A DNA stretch of 60,000 nt, taken from assembly GCA_030141605.1 (NCBI GenBank), contig JAQGDQ010000004.1, positions 746,001 to 806,000 of the forward strand, written 5' to 3'. The DNA is from Tubiluchus corallicola (taxonomy: Eukaryota; Priapulida; Priapulimorpha; Priapulimorphida; Tubiluchidae). The position numbers and the translations under genes were made by a program. Below are positions 46,008-58,000 of this stretch, piece after piece. Positions within the stretch are counted from its first letter, which is position 1, and each line of letters begins with the position of its first letter. The notes beneath the pieces are model-generated. The model had not been told where the DNA came from, ran no database searches, and was given only the letters and a program-made list of their open reading frames with translations.

Positions 46008-49000
46008 GTACGTGAAACCATTTTATTACTTCTATAATAATTTCTAAATAACAGTATAATGATTTTGCGAGCACATTTTAAATGAACAATTCTTTCGAAT
46101 TATCAAGGTAATTTTTTTTTGGGCAGTCACTGAATCATTATGAGAGGAAAACCTATGGCATCTTTTTGTTTCAGCATGTGGAACTACATATGCATTTTTT
46201 ACTGAATACCAATTTTTGTTGCAATTTCCTAAAGGTAATAAGAAAGGTTGTTCTCAACCCAAGCAGTTGGTTGGAGCTGATATGGAACCGTGCACGCCAC
46301 TAACTAGATATGACCACTTTACTGGAAGCGATTTCTTCTACGTATTCTCATGCATTGTGTTGGCTGTTGTTCCAATAGGTATCGTTCGTTACCCACCATA
46401 CAAACATTATATGTTGCAGCATTACAAACAAATTTTGTCGAGTAAACTTTGAAAAATATATTCCTAATTTTCTATGCACAAAATGATGTACTTGTACTAA
46501 ACAGCATAATCATGCAATGCCCAATGTTTTATATTCAAAAAGGTATGTAATGATCATAAAATCTAGTTTTAAATATATTCCTAAATATTAATATCTGGTT
46601 TGCAGTTTTAGCTTTAGCTGCTTACTTTGTTGTCAAACAAAAGATGAAAAAATTGGCTCGTATCAAAAAGAAGATGAAAGAAATTAAAAAGAAGCCAGTT
46701 GCAAAAGACACAAGTAACGAGAACCAATTGCGGATAAAAGGTTTGTTTGTATTTTGTTTTTTTGTTTGTGTGTTTGTTTGTTTGTTTATTTGTTTTGTTG
46801 CTTTTGAATTTTTCACTATGTTCGTTTATTCGTTCATTTTTGTTTGTTCATTCTTTTTTCTATCGTGCATACTACATCCATCTGTCTTTTCGTTCTTGCT
46901 TATTGTTAGTAGTTGTCGTATTAACTGACTGATTGATGCTGGTTAATTGCTGGCTGGTTATAGTTGACTAACCGTGTTCTGTCTGGTGGCTTGAATAGTT
47001 AATTAGTTGCTACTGATGCATATGCATGTATATCATTCAAGTGACTAATGAACTGAATTCAGTCTTTGACTTTTGCACACATAGTGAACGAATAATTAGC
47101 TAATTAACTTAATTTAGATTATTAAATTGCCATGAGAAACATCAGTTTTGTTTCAGTTGTTATTAAAAATTGCGCACATTTATTTGTTTGTAAAAAGCTC
47201 TTTGGTATAATACTAACAATTCCATTTATACTATTACTGAATATTTTTAGTTGTTGAGCTTTTAAAGTGACGTTTACCCAGCATCCGGATACGGATGCGT
47301 ATGCATTTTCCGCCTCCGGAAAGCCTGTGGGAAAAAATCACGAAAAAAATCAATATGATAGCTGCAACAAATACTGGAAAAGTTAATACAATATAAGCCA
47401 TTTGATCTATTCCGCACCTCCCAAAACGCATCCGCATCCGGACGCTGGTAAACGCCACTTTGCAGTGCTAAAAATATCAACTCATTAAAATCGTGCTTAG
47501 AGCGTAATAAATATGTTTCATACCACATAAATTCCTAATAACTTAATTTTGATAATTTCAGCTACAGAATGGCTGAACATTTACAGCAACAGAAAGGTCG
47601 TTGTTCAGTTTGGACCAGCAGAAGACATATTGCTTCTTTCGAGGAAACACGATCAGCTGAGACGAATTAACATGTCTGATGTTTATAATGTTGTAATTGA
47701 ATCAAATCTTGATGTTGAGGGCGATGTACTTGCCCTTGTGCGAGTACCAAAAGATCATGATCTTGTAAGTATGCACATGGATTTAATAACGTGAAAGCTG
47801 TCATTAGCAAACTGTAAACGAAAAGAAAAGTACGATTGCGCAAATAAGCTATTTGTCTTTGATTAGGAGGCTTATGCAGGCCTACATCTTTTTATATGGC
47901 CCTTGATGAATTCAAGGAAAAGCGGTCTGTGAAAAATAAAAATTGCATTTTGTATCATTTTACATTATTTGCTTATTCTTGCGGTAGCTGTATTACACTA
48001 TATTTCTAATTAAATGTAATGCAATACTGTAAGGGCGTCATGTTACAATTTGTAGCTATTGAATTTTCAGGATTGCAGGTTAATATTTTTAAATATTATA
48101 TTAAACCGGAAAGTTCAGCGCCAATTATTAAGCTCTTCTTATTAAACTAAATTTTCATTATACAAATTTAATGCAGGTTATAATGCAGCTGCATTAACTG
48201 TTTCATCACGATGGTTGAGCTTCAGATATCAGTACTGTATGTCAATTATGCTTTTCGTTCTGAATGAAATTAATGAATCTAAATGTACGAAATTGAAACA
48301 TATATTGCACGAAATTAATTTCCTGTCACATTATTCCACATTTACTGTACTTGTCTTTCGCTGTTTTCAGGTACTACTTTTCAGTTCTTCAAACAAAAGG
48401 AAAGATTTTCTCTCCATCATGAAGGATTTTTTGCAAAGACGGGGAAAGTCTATGGAAGTTCTTGGAACCAGTTCAACTAAAATTCACGAATCAGCTGAAA
48501 CAAAAGAGAAGCGAGTTAGGCGACTGGAGACTTTCTTCAGGGAAGCTTATAAAGAGGTAAAATTCAACCAGGTTCTGTTTTTCATGCGTCGTAACAAAAT
48601 AACTGATCTGTTAAAAGCACTTCAATCGATTAGCCACTTTTAAAATTACGTCACTAAAATTAATGTTATTCTTACAACCATTGCTGTTTTCGCAATATAT
48701 TATATGTTGCCCTCTCATACTCTGGACAGTTCCAAATGCATAATAAATTAAATCATAAATTTATTAGTCATAAATTAAGTTTTCCCTTGGGCATCTTAGC
48801 TACGGAATTCTGTAGACGAAAACTGTATCACTAATAACCTCACCCGCTTCAAGAAAAACAAAAAGTCCTAATGCAAGCAAATTAATTATAAGATTTCCAT
48901 TTTTCAGGACCTATATTCATTATATCGTATTCTTCTTTATACTATGGACTGCAAATTCTAACATCACAACTACGTATTGCCTTTGTGGCTCCATCCAGCA

Positions 49001-52000
49001 TTAATGGAGACTAACTGAGTGAAATGGATAGATAATCAATGTGCTGTTAGAATGCAGTTAATCCCTAGATTACTGCAATTTGCTTTTAAGCCATAATTTG
49101 AAATCCAACTCGCTTCAGATCGTATGAGATTGTCCTTAAAAGAAGACATAAAATTATTATATTCTCAGGTGTTCGAGATACCAACTGCAACAAAAACTCA
49201 GAAATCCCGCGACCCAGCTGCAGCTGATGAATTGCTGAATACAGAATTAACTCGTTCTGAGTTTGCTGAAGCCCTGGGAATGGCCTCAAACTCATTGTTT
49301 GTAGATCGGATGTTTGCAGTAGCAGACGTAGACAAAAATGGATACATAAGTTATCAAGATTTTCTTGACACAGCCAGACTGTTTACAAAAGGTTTGTTCA
49401 ATAAACATATTTACGATTTTTGTTTTCCATTTGTTTAGCTGTTTAGCTATTTGCCTATGTATCACATTTTTCCTCAATACTTTATTTTCCCTTCTTTTCT
49501 GATCGTCTTTCGTGTTTTCCTTTCGTAATTTGTTCGTTAATTTAATTTAACTGCTCGCTAGCATAATCATTTCCAAACGACTTTAATTATTCAGTTGTTT
49601 TTTATTTGCTTATTTTTTGTTTTGTTGGCCTGTCCATTCTTTCATCGATCTGTTTATCATTGCTTTTAATTATCTGTGTTATTCGATATATGGTAGCATA
49701 CACAGAATTCTGTTTCTAGGTGGTTTATCAATTCATTAATATAACTGCCTAGAGTGCAGAATATATGAGTTCGAGTTGAAGTGCATGGATTTTTTAGACT
49801 TCTGTTTTAACTCATAATGTCCAGCAATCCAGAAATGTTCTCTGGCATATATTAAGAATTCTATAGGATAATCTTCATAATTCTATAGGATAATCTAAGA
49901 CAGTCACAATCCTACAGCAATCAGTGATTTAACGTTGCAGGATCGAAGAATGACAAGATGAGAATTTTATATGACATCTTAAACGTATCACAAGAAGAGC
50001 ATCTCAGTGTAAAAGATTTTGAAAACATGATCAGGTAAGCAATGGCTTCCATCGTTTTACGTTTTTCATACATCGGTGACAATAATATAGCAGCACAGAC
50101 AAAAAACAAAGTTAATTAAGCCATAGTAAATTGTTGCCTTATAAGCCACTGACTTACTCGTGCGTTAAATTACGTTTTGCTTAAATTGTGTATACAATTT
50201 TGCTGATAAACTTCTTTCCCTTGCTGTAGATCGTTAATACAGACAACTCAGTCTGATTTTGATGAGGAACAAACTCACGATTTGCTTAGCATGATGCTTA
50301 GGTCGACAAACTTAGGAAACAAAAAGCAGTTATCTTACGAAGAATTCAGAACTCTTTTGGAAAAGCATGAGCGGGAATTGGAAAAAATAGGTCTGCATTT
50401 AAAAGGTAAATCATGACGCTCACACTAAGTCATACGTCGCTCAAGTTGCGTTTTAAGAATCGTTCTCACTTGATTTACGGCATTCAAAATTAAGGCTGTT
50501 TATGAAACAGCTTTTTATATTTCATAGTGGATGTAGAAGAATTTACACTTTCTGAGAAATAACATAGAGTATTTGTAAAATAAACTTTCTTCATGTCGTT
50601 TAATACATGTACAGTTAAAAATGCATTTCTATTTCGTTGACAGGCACAAAACAAATCTATGTACAGAAAAGATCAAATTTAAGGTAAATACTATTAACTA
50701 GGTACCATCGTTTTGAAGTTATTTTCACTGTCGTAGCAAATAAATAAATAAAGAAACGGTTGTGATCCAATTACAGGCCTATATTATTAATAGACACGTA
50801 TTATAACAGTCATTTTAATACAAACCCTTCTACTTCAGTGTGATAGAACATAACTGAACAGTTTATCTAACAGATATTATCTATTAAAACCTTGCTAAGA
50901 AGTATGTAAGCTAACTAAGTTCAATTCAAACGATATTTGCAGAACCCAAAGTTTTCGAGTAGAAACGGATGTATTTCAAATTCCTCTAGATGAGCCGTGG
51001 ATAAGGCAGAAGTGGAACAGCTTTATTACTTATTTAGAAGACAATCGGCAGCATGTTTTCTACCTGACATTGTTTTACCTTATCTGTGCTTTCTTGTTTA
51101 TAGAACGGTACACACGTAAGTAGCTGCCTTTCACACTTAAGCGGTATTTTAAAAAGGCTTACGTAAATCAGCTTATGTAGATTCCTTTTCAAAAAATTGT
51201 TAATGTATTCTACTCAAAATGCTTCTTAGAAGTGCAATAATTAAAGCCGATCTTACAAAATTTAACATTCAATGAAATTATATTGTACTGAACCAAAACT
51301 GCCTACTGTCATTATTATCATTATGACCATTTTCGTTATCGCCATCACCACCAGTCTACCACTATAATAATCGTGATCGTTACATGGTTACATACTTGCA
51401 CAGTTGACACCGTCAGTGGCTGGATGCTCTCTCATAATACATACGCAATAGCTAGCCGCAATCCGCCATGTCCTTTGAGTCACCTCTATCACAACCACCA
51501 ATGTTGTCTCCATTTACAGCCAACTCCATCCCAGCATTTGTCACAACGGCCAAAATCATCACTAAAGCAATACTGTGCCACAACAGCCACAGTCGTCACT
51601 ATTGCCGTAATCATTATTATCGCCCTGCCATTTTCATTCTTCTTCTTCTTCGGTCTATCATCATCTTCGTTGAAAGTTATTCATCTACAGTTTTGGAATA
51701 ACATCACTGGTTTTGCGAATTTCAAGATTAGTTCCCATTTTTACGAATTATAGCAGCATCAGTCCAACCAGCCATCATTCAAAAATAAAAATACTGCAGG
51801 TTTAAGTGTCATTTCAAAACCTTGTTAATTTGATATCAAAATTTATCAAGACACTACTAACTCACATATTTAACTAATCGTTTAGCCACAACTTAATTCG
51901 TAAAACTACACCAACTTGTAAAACAGATGAATCAGGCTGAGAATATCTAAATTTGAGTAACAATGATATTCAGAACGATTAAGTTTTATTGTTTTTTGTC

Positions 52001-55000
52001 TAGATTACTGCATATTTTCTGAACACAAGGATCTGCGAAAAGTGATGGGGAATGGAATCTGTGTCACTAGAGGCGCTGCTGGCGTCATATGCTTTACTTA
52101 CGCTTTGATAGTGCTCACAGTGTGCCGCCATATTATTACCTATTTGAGAGACACTGTTATTAATCAATATGTACCTTTAGATTCAGCTATAATGTTTCAT
52201 AAGATATGTGCTTGTACGGCTGGGTTCTTTACAGGTGTGTTATCATTTCTTTCTTTCTTGCTAGAATTTACAGCGTGTGAATGAATGGTTTCAATCTAAA
52301 AGTCCAAGTTCAAAAAGATTAAAGATTAATTAGCTAGTTGGCAAGCTGGGTATGTGTCTGGCTGTCTATTGGCTGACTGGGTGGCCAGATAAATGTCTAA
52401 CTAATATATCAAAACAATTGTTATGAAACAAATAAAATTAATGCAGACAAGGAACAGGGAAAAGCTGCACTAGGAATTAATATCCAAGTACACTTATTGT
52501 AATTTATGTAAGCACTGGCCGCATCGGTTTTGAAACTCGTCATAATCTCGTTAGGCCTTTGAACTAAACCATCTTCATTTGAGTGGACAAACCATTTCAG
52601 TATTAATCGAGAATGATTTTACCTTTACTTATTCAGCTGTTCATACTGTGGGTCACGTGATAAATTTTTACCACGTTTCGACGCAACCCGTGGAGCATCT
52701 TCATTGCCTCTTCAAAGGAATAGTATTTGAGTAAGTAAATACATTTACTACATGCTTTGTTGCCTTTCTATTTACACAACGCTGCGACGCGTCTTTCCTT
52801 AACACACTGCACGATAAGGCCTGCTTAACGTAAAGTGTTGCGACTGAACAGGACACTAGCTCATTATCAATGATACTCCCCTGAGGTAAAACACCCCGTC
52901 AAAATCCGTACACGTCCTGCCTCCACGAGATAAGTAGCTGGTATGAGTATACCAGCTAAATTGCCAACAAGCAGTGTCTTTCACAGTTACCTGTCCTTTT
53001 ACTGATAAGGCTCAGTAAGGCTTAACTTGCAGTACAAGTGCACGAACTGACCATTCGACTATCCCACTACACAATGCTTTAATTGGGTTATATTACAAAC
53101 AAGAATCTATCATAGATAGCTTCACCTATTCCTGTGCAGCGTTCAACAATATAGACCACGACCAGCAATTTTTGATTGTGTCCACAACAACAACGACGCC
53201 GACATGACAATACTGACGACATCCTTTTTGGAATGGATATATTTAGCATTAGCTTATACTACCTTTGCGCTCGCAGAGAAACTTGTTCGGGCCAACTCTA
53301 CTTATAGTTAAGTTAGGCTGCAATCACTTCTGTCAGATCTTGAACAATCCCGCTCCATCGCCTAAAACTGACTCGACCCCTTTCACCCAGCTTCCTCAAT
53401 TTTTTCCGCGCGGTCAGATAAGCGTCTAGATGTTTTCGTGATGTCGGCAATCGCCTTAAAACTGATATCAACATTATCACAATAGTAATATTCATATTAG
53501 GTGGAATAGATTAAATCATTAAATTATTAAATCATTTCTAGCATGTAATAATAATTCCCTTTTATTTGCGATATACAGACATATAGATAATCCTAATTTG
53601 TCATTGTCGTGTTCTTCGTTTTACTATTTTTGATACTAGCCGTTTAATTTTCAGATCTGGTTTCCAACCAACATTCCAATATTTTCTCTATGCCACGATA
53701 CCTGGCATAACTGGGTTACTTCTTGTTATAATGTGTTATTCGCTCTACATATTTGCAACACCAGTTGTTCGGTTAAGAGCGTTTGCAACGTTTTGGACAA
53801 CACACCATCTCTACATTCCAATCTACATCTTGACAGTGATCCATGGATCTGCTAGACTTAGTGGGGTATGTACAAAAAGTACAGTAGAGTGTAAAACATT
53901 TGTGAAATCGGATGGCATCTATAGTCACTTAATTTTTCTTTCTTGACAATTTACAAAATGTACAGTTAATTTTGTTAAATATTCTTCTTGTATTTGATTG
54001 AATTTTGCTATTTTGATGTGTTGTTGGGTTATTTACTAATTAGAAATGCCCTATGGTGTCACATATTGGTTATTTAATTGCTAAATTTTGTACTAATTTT
54101 GTACTACTTTGTCAGAATACTTTCTGCTTTTACTCGCACATCTTTACTTTTGCTAATTTGTAATGAATTCAGCAAGAGCTTGAAATATAAACATAACCAA
54201 ATTCGAATTAATAAATCCGAACATATTTTTCGTAATGTGGCTAGTTATCATTCAAACTGGACTTCTAAGCAGTAACGGTATAAAAATTGCACTACGTTCA
54301 TTAAAAAAAAGAAAAGAACAATAAATATGGGCCTATCCCGCTAACTCACTGTTGTTGTAAAATTTGTTGCCATTCAAATGCAGGCTCAGTTATAAATGTT
54401 AAGGCTTAAGGAAGAATTTTTTCTGTTAAATGATTAATTTATCAAATGTTATTAGTATCCTTATTATTTTAGCCGTCTGTGTTCTGGACGTATACTGCAG
54501 GGCCTATTGCTTTGTTTGCAATAGACAAACTTATTGTTGTAAGAAACAGGAAATTAGAACTTGCAGTTGTTGGAGCCGAACTATTACCCTCGGGTAAGTT
54601 CCCAAATTAATTTTTCCTCTATGAAAGTTAAACCTTCACTCAATGTTTCGCTAGGTCTATAACTTTAAATTACTTGAACTAAGTAGTGTCTAAGTTAGTA
54701 ATCTAGCAAAACTCATTGTTTTCAGCTCCATGTAGTGCTCAGTCAATTTGTTATAGTTTGTTTTGTTTGATAGTCAGATAAGTTAGGATAACTAAATTTT
54801 TGAGTTAGCAGTTGTAATCATGCTTTTTGGTTTGACATTCATTAAACACTAACGTTTGACAATTTGATTTCCTAGATGTCACAAAAGTAGTGTTCAGCCG
54901 ACCACCTAGCTTCCTCTATAGATCTGGTCAATGGGTCCGGCTGTGCTGTCCAGCAGTGTCTCCCGGGGAGTATCATGCCCTCACACTGACTTCAGCACCT

Positions 55001-58000
55001 CATGAACATACCCTTTGTGTTCACGTTAAAGCTTATGGACGATGGACATGGACGTTGAGAAATATCTTAGATCCAGCAAACATGATAGGGTTTCCTTATC
55101 CAACGGTAAGTTGCGATTCTCTTAATTATTCTAATGTTGTGAAACTAACAAGTTTTCGGGCAAATAAACACTCTGTCGCCAATTTGTATTTTAATGATCG
55201 CTCAGTCTGTTTATTAGAGAACAAAAAGAAAGTATCGTCCGGATAAACTCCCAGGTGGACAGTGAAAAACGTAAATTGTATAGTAAAAGTATACTACTAG
55301 GCCAATTTTTAAAAGTACTTTTATCAAATTAACCTGATAAACACAGAATAGTGTTGACTAGACTACACATGCCCAAAATAAAGCACAGCATTACATAAAA
55401 AGTTAGTAAAACTCACAACGATACACTACTATATACAGTGCATGCAATCATCCCCCCAGAACATTTTATTCGCATAGACATTATATACAATAAAACATCA
55501 GTAATTTAAAAGTGATACTACAAATAAAGATTGTGTAAAACAATAAAATGTCTGTAATAAAATTATAATATTGTCATATTAGCCTGTCTGACACACATAA
55601 AATTTTCAGCCAGTGCTGCTGCATTTTTGGTTGATAGCTGCACTCACTGTTCCATGTGCTCAGCACAAGAATATTACAACTTTTAGACAGCCTGTTTTTA
55701 AGAGGCGACAAATAGAGACTTACTACCTTGCAAAGGCAAGAGTTTTCGCATTACTAACCACCTTTAACGTTTAAATGCAATAGAGTTTTCTTTCACTATA
55801 AAACATCGGTTATATTGCTATTCCTCTTCTCTGGAGAACTTAGAGATTCTCATCTCGTAGCTTTATGGATATTAAGAGTACAGCTTTTAACTATAACATC
55901 CCGCCATTGCAATCTGTTAATTCCTGGGCCCAAACGTGTTGATAATGCTAGTGGAGCAGTAGACCATAGATATCTAGATTACTTTATTTACATAGCCCAC
56001 TTTATTACAAAAGTCCTACTCCTCCAACATACGAGAAACAACCAGCGGACTGTCTGACAAGAGATATCAATTTCTTGTACAGTTAGGCATCTCTGAGTCA
56101 GATACTTCGGTTTTAAATGTTTGCAAGCAAAGACAAGGCAGTTGCTGGCTGTAGATGAGTAATACAGCATATGCTAAAACAATTCACGTGCGTGTTTTGT
56201 CTCCAATGGATAGTCAGTCATCATGAGGAAACTCATTATGATAACATGTCGGCATGGCTGAGGCTCTTCATCTCTTGATAGAGGCAGGAAATGAGCGGAG
56301 TATAGAATGGAACCCAGCAGATAGTGCTCTACTATCGAAACTCGAACATACGAAGCTCGGCCTAGGTCCAGGAAACGAACCTATTAAGATTTCTGATCTA
56401 AGTTTTTGCACGTGAAGCATCAGAACCTTGATGAACAATTCTATCGGCAATCGCCCGGAATGGCGAACTACTGCTATTGATTCTCGCAAAAGGCATTGAA
56501 ATCTACATAGTACACAGCCACACGAAGTATTACATATGGAAACGAATCCTTACTCGCTTCGAGCTTTCGAGGATGGATGATGTGATAATGGTTGGATGGT
56601 TAATAAGATTGAATATTTTAATTTGATACTAATTTCTCCAAAGACAATAAAATATGTTCTTGGTTTGTCAACCTTGTGTGAAAGTGACGTATTTCTGTAT
56701 GATTAAGGTCTTTTCGAAAACCCATAAGCTGAGAGTTGAACGTGCTGCTGTAGATAGTCTGTGTAGGTGGTAATTTCTTTCAAAAAACATTCTTTAATGT
56801 TTTTTACAGTGCAGCTTGTCAAGGGCATCACAATCAGATTCCCTAAACAAAATGCCAACTTGCTCGTGCTGCCCTTTTCTACTTTGATATGTCGAAAAAA
56901 TTGTCAAGGTTTTATCATAGGCTTGAAAATGACTGACATTCCTGTCTGCAGCTTTCTGTAAGTCATGTAAGTCTACCATCTTCTCGCTATAGAAGACGCT
57001 GACGTTACAACTTGTGAGGTAGTAGATGACCATTGATAGGGCATTATGTTGTGCTGGTTTTTGGTTATCTTCTTGTACATAATAAGTCAAAGTTTATAGT
57101 AAAGATGCGATTAAAAAATTCGTGACGCAAAATGACATGCATCACAACATCTGCCGCTGCTGCAAATGTGATCTTTTCAACAGTAAGAAGTTACTAGTAT
57201 TGAAATTTGTATCAAGAACTCATGCATCACACATTATAGAGCACTGCTGCATTTTGAACTATGGAAACCGCTGCAAAGGTTTGTTGCATTCATTGTAAAC
57301 AACTAGCGACAAGTCCCCTCTATTCTTAGTGCAATATTCTTGCTCGAGTCTTCGCAGATTTATTCATCTCAGACATTGACTAGATTTGAGGAGGGTATCA
57401 TGAAAACTGGTGCTTGTGAAACAATTGAGCAGCCTATCCCAAATTTCTTGTCAAGCTGTATTCAATAGTAATCAAGGACAGTCTGGAGGTCTGATTGCAA
57501 CCCCCACGACCTTGTTTCAACCATGCCAATGGCAAAACTAACAAGATGAGATGGTGTCTCAGACATACTGAAAGGATCATTGTTGGCATCCTTCTGTCTC
57601 GGAAGACAATGGAGTGTGCGCCAAGAGAGTCAGTTATTGATCACACTGATGGAGCTGCAGCGTCGACTGTGGCTCAGCAGTCCGATCCTTGAACGGCAGT
57701 TAGACAGCCGTAACTGCAGCCTCCCGTGTTGTTTCTGTCACTGGACTGGCCTCTCCAGGGCGCACGCCTGGGCAAGGTGTATGGAGATCCTGAGTTGCCC
57801 AGACAACAGGAACCCCCTCTCTTCCTCCCTTGTGTAGTCCAAATGAAAGCGGAGCGATACGTTTGGCACCAGGTTGGCTGCGGGAGCTGCCGGAGTCAGT
57901 GAGCATGCTGCACTAGTCCGCCTTCGGGGCTCCACTCCTGATTTGGAAGGTTTACTCCTCTACACATGGCCGTTGTGTCACTTGACACCCTCCGCCCTCT

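Noticed and set aside
46747-46932. Hydrophobic Phe/Val/Cys-rich frame after DUOX exon 14
   Set aside because: It is TTTG-type simple sequence after a clear GT donor at 46741.
47234-47528. Two overlapping minus-strand frames with a membrane-like segment
   Set aside because: They are by-products of the palindromic MITE-like element.
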